DNA from: an uncultured Cyclobacteriaceae bacterium
GTDB lineage: Bacteria > Bacteroidota > Bacteroidia > Cytophagales > Cyclobacteriaceae
Direction: 5' to 3'
NCBI GenBank assembly: GCA_937146645.1
Contig: CAKZRQ010000012.1
Location: forward strand, 244,777-308,776
Length of the DNA stretch: 64,000 bases
How positions within the stretch are numbered: position 1 is the first letter of the stretch; every line of letters begins with the position of its first letter. A model generated the notes under the pieces. That model saw only the letters and a list, made by a program, of their open reading frames with translations. It had not been told where the DNA came from and ran no database searches. This document shows positions 9,358-17,655 of this stretch, piece after piece. Both the position numbers and the translations under genes were made by a program.

Positions 9358-10195
9358 ATGGATTCAGAATTAGGTTTCTGCCGTCCGGCAAAATCATTTT
9401 CGCTGTGGTTTCACAAACTCCGGCAGTTTCATACTCTAGAGTGTGAGTGACTGAATTCGAATTTCCTCGCTGAACCACCCAAATCTCTTCACCAGAAATC
9501 GGTAGATTATTTTCGGCCAAGGAGCATGATTTTGCTGATATGATGGATTGAGAATTGGTGGATTTTACATTCCTTCCAGCAGGATTTCGTCCATTTATTT
9601 CTCCTTGAGAACTGATCAAGCTATTCCCTAAATCGAATGGATCATTGATTGAGTGGCTGAATTCTCCATTGATCTCAAAACTTGTTTGACTTTCGGATTT
9701 AACTTTTAATCCTTCAAAACTCTCCGTGACTTGTGTCTGAACCATTTGACGGAAGCTTTTAATTCCGTTAATCGTATCTGTATCGAAAGCATAGTCCTTG
9801 AATTCCATAAACCAAACCGGATCCGTGGCATCCTGAAGGGCCAAATCCAAAACAATGGTCCCAGTTCTTCGGTCTGATCCCTCACAATCCTCTTTCGAGT
9901 CAAAGGTCAGAGTAACCCGCTTTGCTTCTTCTTCTATTAGAATGGTAGGACATCCTGGAATGGATAGGTTCTCCTCATCCTTGAATTCATCAAATGATGT
10001 GAGGGCGATAAAAACGCTTTCATATTGAAGCCTGGATAATGAAAAAAGTTGATTGGCTTCAGTTGGTAAATCAGTTCTTAGATCGCGGTCTTCATCCTGT
10101 GCACAACCAAAAAAGAAGATTGGAGTCGACAGGAAAAGAAATAAAAAGAGGTTTAGGATTCTTAATCGCAAAAGCTGCTGGGAATTTTTATGCAT
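9356..10195 (-). CDS. Predicted lipoprotein of unknown function
   Basis: 279 residues. A hydrophobic N-terminus (about 11-30) ends in FFFGC, a lipobox-like site with the acylated cysteine near residue 31, followed by an acidic stretch (AQDEDRDLR). The mature part is beta-rich, with four further cysteines that could form two disulfides (near IPGCP, KEDCEGS, AKSCS and GVCET). I do not recognise a named family. It stands alone between convergent ahcY and a divergent reductase gene. A surface or periplasmic lipoprotein is the safe reading. Confidence 0.75.
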   Translation of the reverse strand: MHKNSQQLLRLRILNLFLFLFLSTPIFFFGCAQDEDRDLRTDLPTEANQLFSLSRLQYESVFIALTSFDEFKDEENLSIPGCPTILIEEEAKRVTLTFDSKEDCEGSDRRTGTIVLDLALQDATDPVWFMEFKDYAFDTDTINGIKSFRQMVQTQVTESFEGLKVKSESQTSFEINGEFSHSINDPFDLGNSLISSQGEINGRNPAGRNVKSTNSQSIISAKSCSLAENNLPISGEEIWVVQRGNSNSVTHTLEYETAGVCETTAKMILPDGRNLILNP

Positions 10196-10251
10196 AACTT
10201 CTCAATTACTGAGCCGAATTCATATCTTCGGAAGCAATCAATAAAAAAATC

Positions 10252-11124
10252 ATGAATCATACTGAAGGAATGCTAAAAGAGGGCTCTTTGTCCGGTAAAA
10301 ATATATTGATCACAGGTGGTGGAACTGGTCTGGGTCGCTCCATGGGAGAGTATTTTTTAAAGCTCGGGGCAAACTTGGTTATCACCTCTAGAAAACTGGA
10401 AGTATTATCGAAAACCGCAGAAGAGATGACCGCTGCCAACGGCGGCAAAGTAATTCCTTTGGCTTGTGATGTTCGAGATGCGGGTCAGGTAGAGCAAATG
10501 TGGAAAGACGCCAATGAGCAGCTTGGACAGATTCATGTGGTTTTGAATAATGCTGCTGGAAATTTCATCAGCCCAACAGAGAGACTTTCCACCAATGCTT
10601 TCAACACCGTTCTGGATATTGTTTTGAAAGGTACTTCTCAAGTAACGCTTACGGCCGGTAAGCATTGGATTGAACAAAAAACACCAGGAGTTTTCTTGAA
10701 TATCGTCACCACCTATGCATGGACCGGTTCTGGCTATGTCGTTCCTTCTGCTGCCGCCAAAGCTGGTGTGCTCGCGATGACTCGATCTCTTTCGGTCGAA
10801 TGGGCGAAGTACGGAATTAGAAGTAATGCCATTGCACCAGGGCCATTTCCAACAGAAGGAGCGTGGAGTCGACTTCTTCCAGGAGATCTGGTGAAGAAAT
10901 TTGACCCAGCGAAGAAGGTACCTGTGGGAAGAGTTGGAGAGCATCAGGAATTAGCAAACCTTGCTGCCTATCTCGTTTCTGATTTCTCGGCCTATGTAAA
11001 CGGAGAAGTGGTTACTATCGATGGTGGAGAATGGCTGATGGGAGCTGGAGAATTCAATAATCTGGATATGATTCCTCAAGAAATGTGGGATATGCTTGAA
11101 GCTTCAAGAGGAAAAAAAGGATGA
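10252..11124 (+). CDS. SDR oxidoreductase, 2,4-dienoyl-CoA reductase type
   Basis: NADPH-dependent short-chain dehydrogenase resembling mitochondrial DECR1, which reduces 2,4-dienoyl-CoA during oxidation of unsaturated fatty acids. The 290 residues have the cofactor loop GGGTGLG (22-28) and NNAAGNF (99-105). The usual YxxxK site is replaced by the DECR arrangement: Tyr155 in TTYAWTGSGY, Ser166 in PSAAAK and Lys170. A peroxisomal-type DECR2 or another acyl-CoA reductase is a possible alternative. No other beta-oxidation gene is adjacent; a crotonase lies far away at 59 kb. It ends in two hairpins, the second of which is a terminator. Confidence 0.88.
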   Translation: MNHTEGMLKEGSLSGKNILITGGGTGLGRSMGEYFLKLGANLVITSRKLEVLSKTAEEMTAANGGKVIPLACDVRDAGQVEQMWKDANEQLGQIHVVLNNAAGNFISPTERLSTNAFNTVLDIVLKGTSQVTLTAGKHWIEQKTPGVFLNIVTTYAWTGSGYVVPSAAAKAGVLAMTRSLSVEWAKYGIRSNAIAPGPFPTEGAWSRLLPGDLVKKFDPAKKVPVGRVGEHQELANLAAYLVSDFSAYVNGEVVTIDGGEWLMGAGEFNNLDMIPQEMWDMLEASRGKKG

Positions 11125-11210
11125 GCCCCAGCTTAGCCTGGGGCTACATGAAAGCCAAATGGAAAATGAAAAAGCTTTAAACTAAATCAGGGCCTAGGTC
11201 CTGATTTTTT
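11124..11210 (+). terminator. Hairpin plus terminator after the reductase gene
   Basis: A first stem AGCCCCAG/CTGGGGCT (11124-11131/11138-11145) starts at the stop codon and lacks a T run. A second stem AAATCAGG/CCTGATTT (11184-11191/11200-11207) is followed by T's and looks like the true terminator. The second stem lies inside the last codons of the convergent PAS gene. Confidence 0.75.
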
Positions 11211-12232
11211 ATGGCTTTATTTTTCTCCACACTTTGGCGAATGCTTTTCTTCAGCAAAGCATCTAGCATACCAGTCTCTTTTTTTATTAGCCCAATTAAT
11301 TTTCTGGCTTCATCAGAATCATTTTCTAATTCGGCAATTTCCACTAACCCAGAAATATTGGCAACTTTAGATCGAATGGAATGAGATTGATCAAATACTA
11401 ATTTTTTCAAGAAGTGTTTGTGCTCTTGCATCCAAAATTCCTGCTTTTTCCGTTCTGTAATATCAAGCATACATCCTTGAAGCTTTATAGGATGACCCTC
11501 AGAATCCCATTCATTTGTCTTTCCGAAACAATAAACCCATCGAACCTGATGGTTTTTACTGTTGATTCTGAATTCTGCCTTGAATGGGGTGTTTCCAGCA
11601 GTTTTGAAATGTCCCGAGAGATTACGCATCAAATCGGCCATATCCTCTTTGGCAATGTGCTTAGCCCATGCAATTTTGGCATCTCTAAGCTCCTCAGTGT
11701 TGTAACCCAACATTTGGGCAAGTCCCTGACTCATGGAATTAATGTTCTTTGAGAAATTAAACTCCCAAAAACCTAGAAGTCTATCTTCAAGGACACTGCT
11801 GAGTAAGGACTCATTATCATCCCCACTCCGGTCAAAAATTTCTCCTAGCCCCATGTCGTAAGGAGCCTTTTCACTCAAAGGGTGACCAATTCCTAAACAA
11901 GTCCCGAAATCTTCTGTAAGGAAGAAAAACTCCCACTTCGTTTTTATTGTGCTCCCATCTGGATACACAAGTTTGTTTAATTCAATAACGAATGATTGTT
12001 GAGACTTCTTCCACGCGTTCAACCTATGATTTTCATATTTTGTCCAGTCAGAAGCTAAAAAGCACTCTGAAAAAGCTAAGGGTTTCTCCTTATCGCTAAA
12101 AAGTGTTGGGACAGGCCCGATACCCGAATCCGAAGCTATTACATCTCCATTTTCATCAATTGCAGCCTGAAGAAAGTATTCAGAATTGATGGCAATATGG
12201 CTAATATTTTTAAGTGCTTCGTGATGGGGCAT
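11177..12232 (-). CDS. PAS-domain protein ending in a histidine-kinase H-box, no ATPase domain
   Basis: 351 residues, cytoplasmic. An N-terminal PAS-like region (about 10-140) is followed by a clear PAS/PAC domain (about 145-275) ending in the PAC signature LQGCMLDITERKKQ. A coiled HisKA-like segment comes next, with the H-box-like SHSIRSKVANISGL. The protein stops about 60 residues after that point; there are no N, G1 or G2 boxes and no room for them before the convergent gene. The frame is open up to 12364, but ATG 12232 is chosen because the extension is low-complexity and crosses the promoter. It may dimerise with or modulate a full kinase. A truncated kinase is possible, but the coding sequence looks intact. 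Confidence 0.8.
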   Translation of the reverse strand: MPHHEALKNISHIAINSEYFLQAAIDENGDVIASDSGIGPVPTLFSDKEKPLAFSECFLASDWTKYENHRLNAWKKSQQSFVIELNKLVYPDGSTIKTKWEFFFLTEDFGTCLGIGHPLSEKAPYDMGLGEIFDRSGDDNESLLSSVLEDRLLGFWEFNFSKNINSMSQGLAQMLGYNTEELRDAKIAWAKHIAKEDMADLMRNLSGHFKTAGNTPFKAEFRINSKNHQVRWVYCFGKTNEWDSEGHPIKLQGCMLDITERKKQEFWMQEHKHFLKKLVFDQSHSIRSKVANISGLVEIAELENDSDEARKLIGLIKKETGMLDALLKKSIRQSVEKNKAIKNQDLGPDLV

Positions 12233-12251
12233 GACTTTGAAAAAAGCTATG

Positions 12252-12259
12252 CAAAGATA
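12252..12259 (-). promoter_or_regulatory. -7 element TATCTTTG before the PAS gene
   Basis: Exact TAnnTTTG on the minus strand, 20 bases before ATG 12232. This supports the short start and a very short leader. Confidence 0.5.
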
Positions 12260-12295
12260 TGAAAAACAAAAAATAAAATTTAAAATACATAAAAA

Positions 12296-12303
12296 TATAT
12301 TTG
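12296..12303 (+). promoter_or_regulatory. -7 element TATATTTG before the HD-domain gene
   Basis: Exact TAnnTTTG match 60 bases before ATG 12363, in the AT-rich gap shared with the divergent PAS gene. Confidence 0.45.
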
Positions 12304-12362
12304 AAATAAACTTAAATCTTGGTAGATCAACATTTGGTAGTCCTGAGCATGAAGGAAATATC

Positions 12363-12905
12363 ATGAGTGAGGAAGAGGCTAAAACTCTTTTGAAGAATTG
12401 GGTTAAAAACGAGAAGTTGATTCTTCATATGGAGCAGGTGGGCTTATTGATGAGATCATGGGCAAAGACAAAAGAGATGAGTGCCGAAGATCAGCATAGG
12501 TGGTATTTAGCAGGACTACTCCATGATGCTGATTGGGATCAATTTCCTGATCAGCATTGCAGAAGGATTATTGAAGAGTTAGAAAGGAGGGAGATTGATC
12601 CTGAGATCATTCATGCTATTGCATCCCATGGTCCAAAGTATTTTGGAGTGGAACCAGAAACGGAGATGGATAAAATGCTTTACGCATTTGATGAACTTAG
12701 TGGTTTAATTCATGCCTATTCTTTAATGAGACCTACGGGATATGAAGGCATGGCAATCAAGGGCGTAAAAAAACGTTTGAAGGATAAAAGCTTTGCTGCG
12801 CAAGTCAGTAGAGCAGATATATCTGATGCTTGCGAGCGAGCAGAGATTGATCTAAACGATTTAATTCAATTCATCATTGATCATCAGTCGGAATCAATAA
12901 ATTGA
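12363..12905 (+). CDS. HD-domain protein, putative phosphohydrolase
   Basis: 180 residues with the metal-ligand pattern of the HD superfamily: His22, His54-Asp55 (GLLHDADWD), a histidine at 84 or 89 (IIHAIASHG) and Asp110 (AFDELSGL). This fits single-domain HD hydrolases that act on nucleotides or similar phosphate esters; the substrate is unknown. The frame extends upstream to 12231, but that stretch crosses the promoter and has an Ile/Lys-rich non-protein look, so ATG 12363 is chosen. It heads a likely three-gene run with the DUF2092 and DUF6515 genes and is divergent from the PAS protein. Confidence 0.85.
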   Translation: MSEEEAKTLLKNWVKNEKLILHMEQVGLLMRSWAKTKEMSAEDQHRWYLAGLLHDADWDQFPDQHCRRIIEELERREIDPEIIHAIASHGPKYFGVEPETEMDKMLYAFDELSGLIHAYSLMRPTGYEGMAIKGVKKRLKDKSFAAQVSRADISDACERAEIDLNDLIQFIIDHQSESIN

Positions 12906-12967
12906 AGTTAATCAGGAAAAATTTAGATGAAATAGATATTTTTATTCAAACTATAAACATTTTCAAT

Positions 12968-13699
12968 ATGCTAAAGAAAATTAGCCTTGGGTTAGTTCTG
13001 TTTGCTTGTTCGTTCACTGTGAAAGCTCAAGAGATAGTGATGGACACAACAGCTCTGACCATTTTGGATAACATGAGTCAGATTTTTGGGAGTATGAACT
13101 CGGTTGGGTTTGATTCTCATATCTCTAGAGACATAGCTTTTTCTAATGAAGTTTTAGTAAAGGAGTTTGTTAAAAATGAAATTAAAATCAAGGGTCCTAA
13201 CAAATTTGTGACGCGGATTCATGGAGAAAATCGCGAGGAACTTTACAAATACAATGGGAATCAGGTTTTTTATTACTCCTTGAATACTAACCGATATGCG
13301 GTAGCAGATGCGCCGGATAATATTGTGGAAACCATGGATTGGTTGTATACAGATTTTGGGATAGAATTCACGGCCGGAGATATTTTGTATCCAAACTTTT
13401 CTAAAGATTTAGCTGAGAACATGGATCATATCCAATTCTTAGGAGTTGTAAATCTGGATGGGAAGAGAACCTTCCATATTCTTGCGAGAAATGAGATTAT
13501 CTCTGTCCAATTTTGGATCACGGACGGAATTTATATGTTCCCCGATAAAATTGTAATGACCTACTTGGACGTGGATAATCACCCTCAGTATGAAATCAGA
13601 TTCTCAAACTGGGAGGTAAATCATGAGTATCCAGAGAGCATTTTTGAGTTTGATCCTCCTCCAGCATCGAAGCAAATTACCTGGATCACCGAAAACTAA
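12968..13699 (+). CDS. DUF2092 family periplasmic protein
   Basis: 243 residues with a signal peptide (MLKKISLGLVLFACSFTVKAQ). The mature part matches the DUF2092 pattern, a LolA/LolB-like half-barrel fold: an early helix with ILDNMSQIFGSM, then GPNKFVTRIHGEN, YKYNGNQVFYYSLNTNRYAVADAP, a central LGVVNLDGKRTFHILAR and a closing FEFDPPP. Function is unknown; the fold suggests binding of a lipid or other hydrophobic ligand. ATG 12968 is chosen over an upstream TTG (12902) because the signal peptide begins there. A DUF6515 gene follows after 15 bases. Confidence 0.85.
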   Translation: MLKKISLGLVLFACSFTVKAQEIVMDTTALTILDNMSQIFGSMNSVGFDSHISRDIAFSNEVLVKEFVKNEIKIKGPNKFVTRIHGENREELYKYNGNQVFYYSLNTNRYAVADAPDNIVETMDWLYTDFGIEFTAGDILYPNFSKDLAENMDHIQFLGVVNLDGKRTFHILARNEIISVQFWITDGIYMFPDKIVMTYLDVDNHPQYEIRFSNWEVNHEYPESIFEFDPPPASKQITWITEN

Positions 13700-13714
13700 T
13701 ATTGAGAAGAAACC

Positions 13715-14737
13715 ATGAAGAATAGTAAACCATATTTGATAGCAATAGCGATTTTGGCTATGTTTTTTGTTTCGGATTATGCTGAAGCTCAGCGTATGAG
13801 GGGTGGAGGAAGAGGTGGTGTGAGACCAGCGACGTCCAGACCTACGACTTCGCGATCCCGTCCCAGCTCCAGGCCGACCACCAAGCCTTCAAATTATTCC
13901 AGACCAAAGACAAGTAATTCATCAACAAGGGCCAGAAATTCAAGTAATCGATCTACAGTTAATGGGGGTTCTAACCGTGTCACCAACAAAAAAGAGACTA
14001 AAAGTAAAGTGGGTTCGGTTAAGGATAATCGATCAGGCAACCGGGACGTAAGTACCGGGGATCGAAAGATCAATACGGGTGACCGCAACATTAATACAGG
14101 CGATCGCAATATTAATTCTGGTAACCGTAACATTAACATTGATAACAGTCGTGACATTAATGTAAATGTTCGAAACCAAAATAATATTGCTTACAGACCT
14201 CCATATAGGCCATATCCAAGGCCTCCTTATTTTTATGGAGGTTTCGGGTTCTCTTGCTTCAGACCTTATTATTACCACCCCTACACGCCGTTTTATTGGG
14301 GTCCGGTTTGGCATCCATGGGGCTTTTTTGTAGCTGCTTTAGCGACTACGGCAATAATTGTCTCAGTGAATAATCAGGATTACCACTATGACGAAGGCGT
14401 GTTTTATGTTGAAGAGGGAGATGGATATGTGGTTGTGGAAGCTCCTCAAGGAGCTACTGTCCAAGTAATTCCTGATGACGCACGAGAAGTAGAAGTGAGT
14501 CCAACCGTGAATAACTACTACTACGGGAATACCTATTACGAAAAGTCTGATGGCGGATATACCGTGGTACCACCACCTGCCGGTGCTGTCGTAGATGTCC
14601 TACCAGAAGGGGGTGAAGAGGTGAAAGTAGGTGATGAGACCTATGTCAAAATAGGGGATACCTATTACCTCCCAGTTAAGGTAGATGGACAAAATATGTA
14701 CGAGATAGCATCGGTCGAACCGATGGAAGAGGAATAA
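13715..14737 (+). CDS. DUF6515 family secreted repeat protein
   Basis: 340 residues. A signal peptide (about 1-26, ending YAEAQ) is followed by an Arg/Gly/Ser/Thr-rich low-complexity stretch (27-110) and five seven-residue repeats of the type NTGDRNI (113-147). Next come a Tyr/Pro-rich block (160-200) and a hydrophobic segment around WGFFVAALATTAIIVSVNNQ. The C-terminal half has two tandem copies of a unit with YVVVEAPQGATVQVIP and YTVVPPPAGAVVDVLP. This end is characteristic of DUF6515. It is exported and probably envelope-associated. Paired with DUF2092, 15 bases away, and closed by a two-way terminator. Confidence 0.85.
   Translation: MKNSKPYLIAIAILAMFFVSDYAEAQRMRGGGRGGVRPATSRPTTSRSRPSSRPTTKPSNYSRPKTSNSSTRARNSSNRSTVNGGSNRVTNKKETKSKVGSVKDNRSGNRDVSTGDRKINTGDRNINTGDRNINSGNRNINIDNSRDINVNVRNQNNIAYRPPYRPYPRPPYFYGGFGFSCFRPYYYHPYTPFYWGPVWHPWGFFVAALATTAIIVSVNNQDYHYDEGVFYVEEGDGYVVVEAPQGATVQVIPDDAREVEVSPTVNNYYYGNTYYEKSDGGYTVVPPPAGAVVDVLPEGGEEVKVGDETYVKIGDTYYLPVKVDGQNMYEIASVEPMEEE
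14051..14155 (+). repeat. Five 21-base coding repeats (seven-residue unit)
   Basis: Five consecutive units encode (S/N)(T/S)G(D/N)R(N/K)I-type heptads; the last is a diverged NIDNSRDI. The protein repeats are closer than the DNA repeats, which differ at many third positions, so the array is old and kept by selection on the protein. Confidence 0.8.
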
Positions 14738-14739
14738 CG

Positions 14740-14768
14740 AAAAAGCCGCTTTTTAAGCGGCTTTTTTT
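14740..14768. terminator. Bidirectional terminator
   Basis: Stem AAGCCGCTT/AAGCGGCTT with a TTT loop, a run of A's before it and a run of T's after. It serves the DUF6515 gene on plus and the DUF4494 gene on minus. Confidence 0.88.
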
Positions 14769-15252
14769 ATTCTTCAGTTTCAGAGATAGGTTTGAAGTTC
14801 CCTTCAGGCAATTCATCTTCTTCCTGCTTCTCATACGGGAAGACGTCCATGATAGGACTCTCCACCACGTCAGGAATCCGGAAACTAACTAGCATGCTGC
14901 TTAAACTCTCCTGAATCCTGTCATATGCAGATTTTACATCGTGAGCTGTAATCAGCATAAATTGGTTAACCTTTTTTTCTTTTCCGGTGTCAGCATCCGT
15001 CACTAAATACGATACCTTACATTTATACCATATGTCAGCGTCATCATAAAAGAAGACATCGACAATATTACTTTTACTCAGACTGGTCACTTGAAAATCC
15101 CCTCGAATTTGAGATCCTAAACGATCGAAGATTACAGCCTCTGCTTCAGTGAAGGAAACAGCATCTAGTAAAAATTGCTCCGAGATATTCTTCAGTAAGC
15201 CCTCTTCATTCTCTTTGGCGTACTTTACTTTACATAAAAACCAGGTTCTCAT
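14767..15252 (-). CDS. DUF4494 family protein
   Basis: 161-residue cytoplasmic protein beginning MRTWFLCKVKY, the typical opening of the DUF4494 family, followed by the diagnostic LLDAVSFTEAEAVIFD (about 29-44) and KVSYLVTDADTGKEKKV. The family is confined to Bacteroidota and has no known function. It is a small alpha/beta protein without catalytic motifs that I can see. A TTG at 15258 lies in frame, but ATG 15252 fits the family start. It is monocistronic, convergent with DUF6515, and shares its terminator. Confidence 0.88.
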   Translation of the reverse strand: MRTWFLCKVKYAKENEEGLLKNISEQFLLDAVSFTEAEAVIFDRLGSQIRGDFQVTSLSKSNIVDVFFYDDADIWYKCKVSYLVTDADTGKEKKVNQFMLITAHDVKSAYDRIQESLSSMLVSFRIPDVVESPIMDVFPYEKQEEDELPEGNFKPISETEE

Positions 15253-15384
15253 ATTCAAAATTTTAGGATGTGAAGGTAGGTTTTAATGGGTTAAGCACAA
15301 ACCTGATTTAGGGTATTTTTCTCAGAATCTCTAGTCCTACTTTGAGTTTGATTTTTTTGACTATTTTATGACAAAGAATAGCCC

Positions 15385-17655
15385 ATGCTGCATAAAATCT
15401 GGAAGAGCTTTCCCATCCAGCTTCTCATGCTACACCTCAAAAAGAACCTGACCCTAGTTTTGGTCTGGGGGATACTCTTCGGGGTTATTCTTCAAAAAAT
15501 TGGCGTCACTCTCGGAATACCTTTTCTATTTCTTGACCCTGAATATCTCCACAGTGTATCCTGGCTAAGTTTTTTTCTGATGGGTATAGGTGTTGCCATT
15601 CTAACCATGGCCTTCCATATGACAACCTATATTCTTGATGGGAGGAGGTTTCCTTTTTTAGCCATACTCGATCGTCCTTTTATTCACTTTTGTATTAATA
15701 ATTCGATTATTCCTGCCGTTTTCTATCTGGTTTATATTCTGGCATTTTTGAATTTTCAGAATGGTAATGATTTGGGAGATAACTGGGTAATGCTCTATTA
15801 TTTCCTCGCTTTTTCAATGGGTAGTCTTGTCACTTTTGGAGTAATTTTCGGCTACTTTGCTTTTACTAACAAAGGTTTCTTCATCCTTTTTTCTGGCTCA
15901 GTGGATAAAAGACTGAGGCGAGTGAGGCTTACCAGAAGTAGGGCAATGACTCAATATAGAGAGATGAGAAAGGAGCCTCCCAGGGTAGAAAGCTTCCTTA
16001 CTCTCCAGTTAAGATTCAAGAAAGTAAGGAGTGATATTTCTCGTTTTGAGGCCGCTAAGTTACTGAAGGTATTCAATCAAAATCATCTGAACTTATTCTT
16101 CATCCAGATTTTCTTAATTGTAGTGGTTTTGATCCTTGGGTTTTTCAAAGAGGTGCCAGTTTTTCAACTTCCTGCGGCCTTAAGCGTAATGATTCTGTTT
16201 TCCATCCTTATGATGGTATTCGGAGCGGTCAGTTTCTGGTTACGTTCTTGGACGACCATAGCCATAATTGGTTTCGCATTAGTGATTAATTACTTCTCCA
16301 ATTTTGATTTCCTTAATAGGCCTCATGAGGCATTTGGATTAAACTATCAAAATGAGCCGGCCGAATATACCCTTGAGCGTCTGGAAGAGCTAGTGCATCC
16401 AGATACTCTAGCCAAGGACAGAGCAATATTTAAACAAATCCTGGATAACTGGAGAGATCAATTCACCTACAGCATCCCCCCAAAAATGCTTATTGTGGCC
16501 TCAAGTGGTGGCGGACAGAGATCTGCATTATGGACCCTGAAAATACTTCAGGAGATGTATGCAATTGATAATGGAGAGTTGATTAGACATGTAGAATTGA
16601 TGACCGGAGCCTCAGGAGGAGTTTTGGGTGAAGCTTTATTTCGCGAAATCTATCTTCGTTCTTTAACTGATGCTGAATTTCACCCTGATTCAAGTATATA
16701 CCTGGATCAACTTTCAACGGATAATTTGAACCCGATCATTTTTACACTTTTGGTAAATGACTTGCTAATCCGTAACCAATACTTTGAATATAATGACCGG
16801 AAATATTTAAAAGATCGAGGGTTTGCTTTTGAGAAACAATTTAATGAGAATACAGAAAAAGTTCTCGATAAGCCACTTTCGAGTTATGCTAAGGCTGAAT
16901 TTAAGGGTGAAATTCCTTTGATGCCCATATCCACTTTAATCACAAATGATGGCCGCAAGTTGGTGATTTCTCCCCACTCCATGAGTTTTCTTGGGACTTC
17001 AATTCAGGGCTTGACTGGTGAAAATGAAAAGCTCCAAAGTGTAGATTTCAGGCGGTTTTTTGCGGAGCATGATCCTGATGATCTGAGATTCTTAACCGCT
17101 TTACGAATGTCAGCAACATTCCCTTTCATTACACCCAATGTGCAGTTACCCTCTGATCCCATTATGGAGACCATGGACACCGGGCTTTCTGATAATTTCG
17201 GAATTCAGGATGCTTTGAGGTTTATATATGTATTTCAAGATTGGATCGAAACCAATACTTCTGGTGTGGTTTTAGTCACCATTCGGGATTCGGAAAAATC
17301 TATGGAAATACCAGAAACTCTTCCACCTAAGATTGCCCAAAAATTATTCACCCCACTTAGAAACATATACTCAAATTGGGATAACATTCAAACAATACAA
17401 AATGAAGTCCTTCATAACTATATGAACGAAAGCATGCCTTTTAAGATAGAGAAGGTGGAATTTGAATACAACCCAGAGGCATTGCAAAGTGAGGACCTAA
17501 GTGGGAATCAGCAGAACATGCAAAGGGCTTCTTTAAATTGGCGACTGACTGCGAGGGAAAAGAAATCAATCCTTGAAAACATCAATACACCCAAAAATAA
17601 AGCCGCTATGCAGCGGCTTAGAGAAATCAGTCAGGAAATGGCTTCTAATCAATAG
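15385..17655 (+). CDS. Membrane-anchored patatin-like phospholipase
   Basis: 756 residues. The first 310 hold about seven hydrophobic segments (near 22-40, 58-80, 107-124, 135-160, 236-254, 264-288 and 290-305). The patatin domain occupies about 365-700: oxyanion loop SSGGGQRSA (Gly375-377), nucleophile elbow GASGG (Ser410) and the Asp of the Ser-Asp dyad in DTGLSDNFG (Asp598). All catalytic residues are present, so it should be an active acyl hydrolase on membrane lipids; the substrate is unknown. The catalytic domain probably faces the cytoplasm, though topology was not computed. Its 3' end overlaps the convergent Mpo1-like gene by seven bases. Confidence 0.88.
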   Translation: MLHKIWKSFPIQLLMLHLKKNLTLVLVWGILFGVILQKIGVTLGIPFLFLDPEYLHSVSWLSFFLMGIGVAILTMAFHMTTYILDGRRFPFLAILDRPFIHFCINNSIIPAVFYLVYILAFLNFQNGNDLGDNWVMLYYFLAFSMGSLVTFGVIFGYFAFTNKGFFILFSGSVDKRLRRVRLTRSRAMTQYREMRKEPPRVESFLTLQLRFKKVRSDISRFEAAKLLKVFNQNHLNLFFIQIFLIVVVLILGFFKEVPVFQLPAALSVMILFSILMMVFGAVSFWLRSWTTIAIIGFALVINYFSNFDFLNRPHEAFGLNYQNEPAEYTLERLEELVHPDTLAKDRAIFKQILDNWRDQFTYSIPPKMLIVASSGGGQRSALWTLKILQEMYAIDNGELIRHVELMTGASGGVLGEALFREIYLRSLTDAEFHPDSSIYLDQLSTDNLNPIIFTLLVNDLLIRNQYFEYNDRKYLKDRGFAFEKQFNENTEKVLDKPLSSYAKAEFKGEIPLMPISTLITNDGRKLVISPHSMSFLGTSIQGLTGENEKLQSVDFRRFFAEHDPDDLRFLTALRMSATFPFITPNVQLPSDPIMETMDTGLSDNFGIQDALRFIYVFQDWIETNTSGVVLVTIRDSEKSMEIPETLPPKIAQKLFTPLRNIYSNWDNIQTIQNEVLHNYMNESMPFKIEKVEFEYNPEALQSEDLSGNQQNMQRASLNWRLTAREKKSILENINTPKNKAAMQRLREISQEMASNQ

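Noticed and set aside
10405..10944. 179-residue minus frame inside the DECR-like gene
   Set aside because: It is antisense to a well-conserved enzyme, has no upstream signals and no protein family look.
12231..12362. Long N-terminal extensions of the PAS and HD proteins across their shared gap
   Set aside because: The extensions overlap each other antisense, are AT-driven in composition and cover the -7 boxes of both genes.
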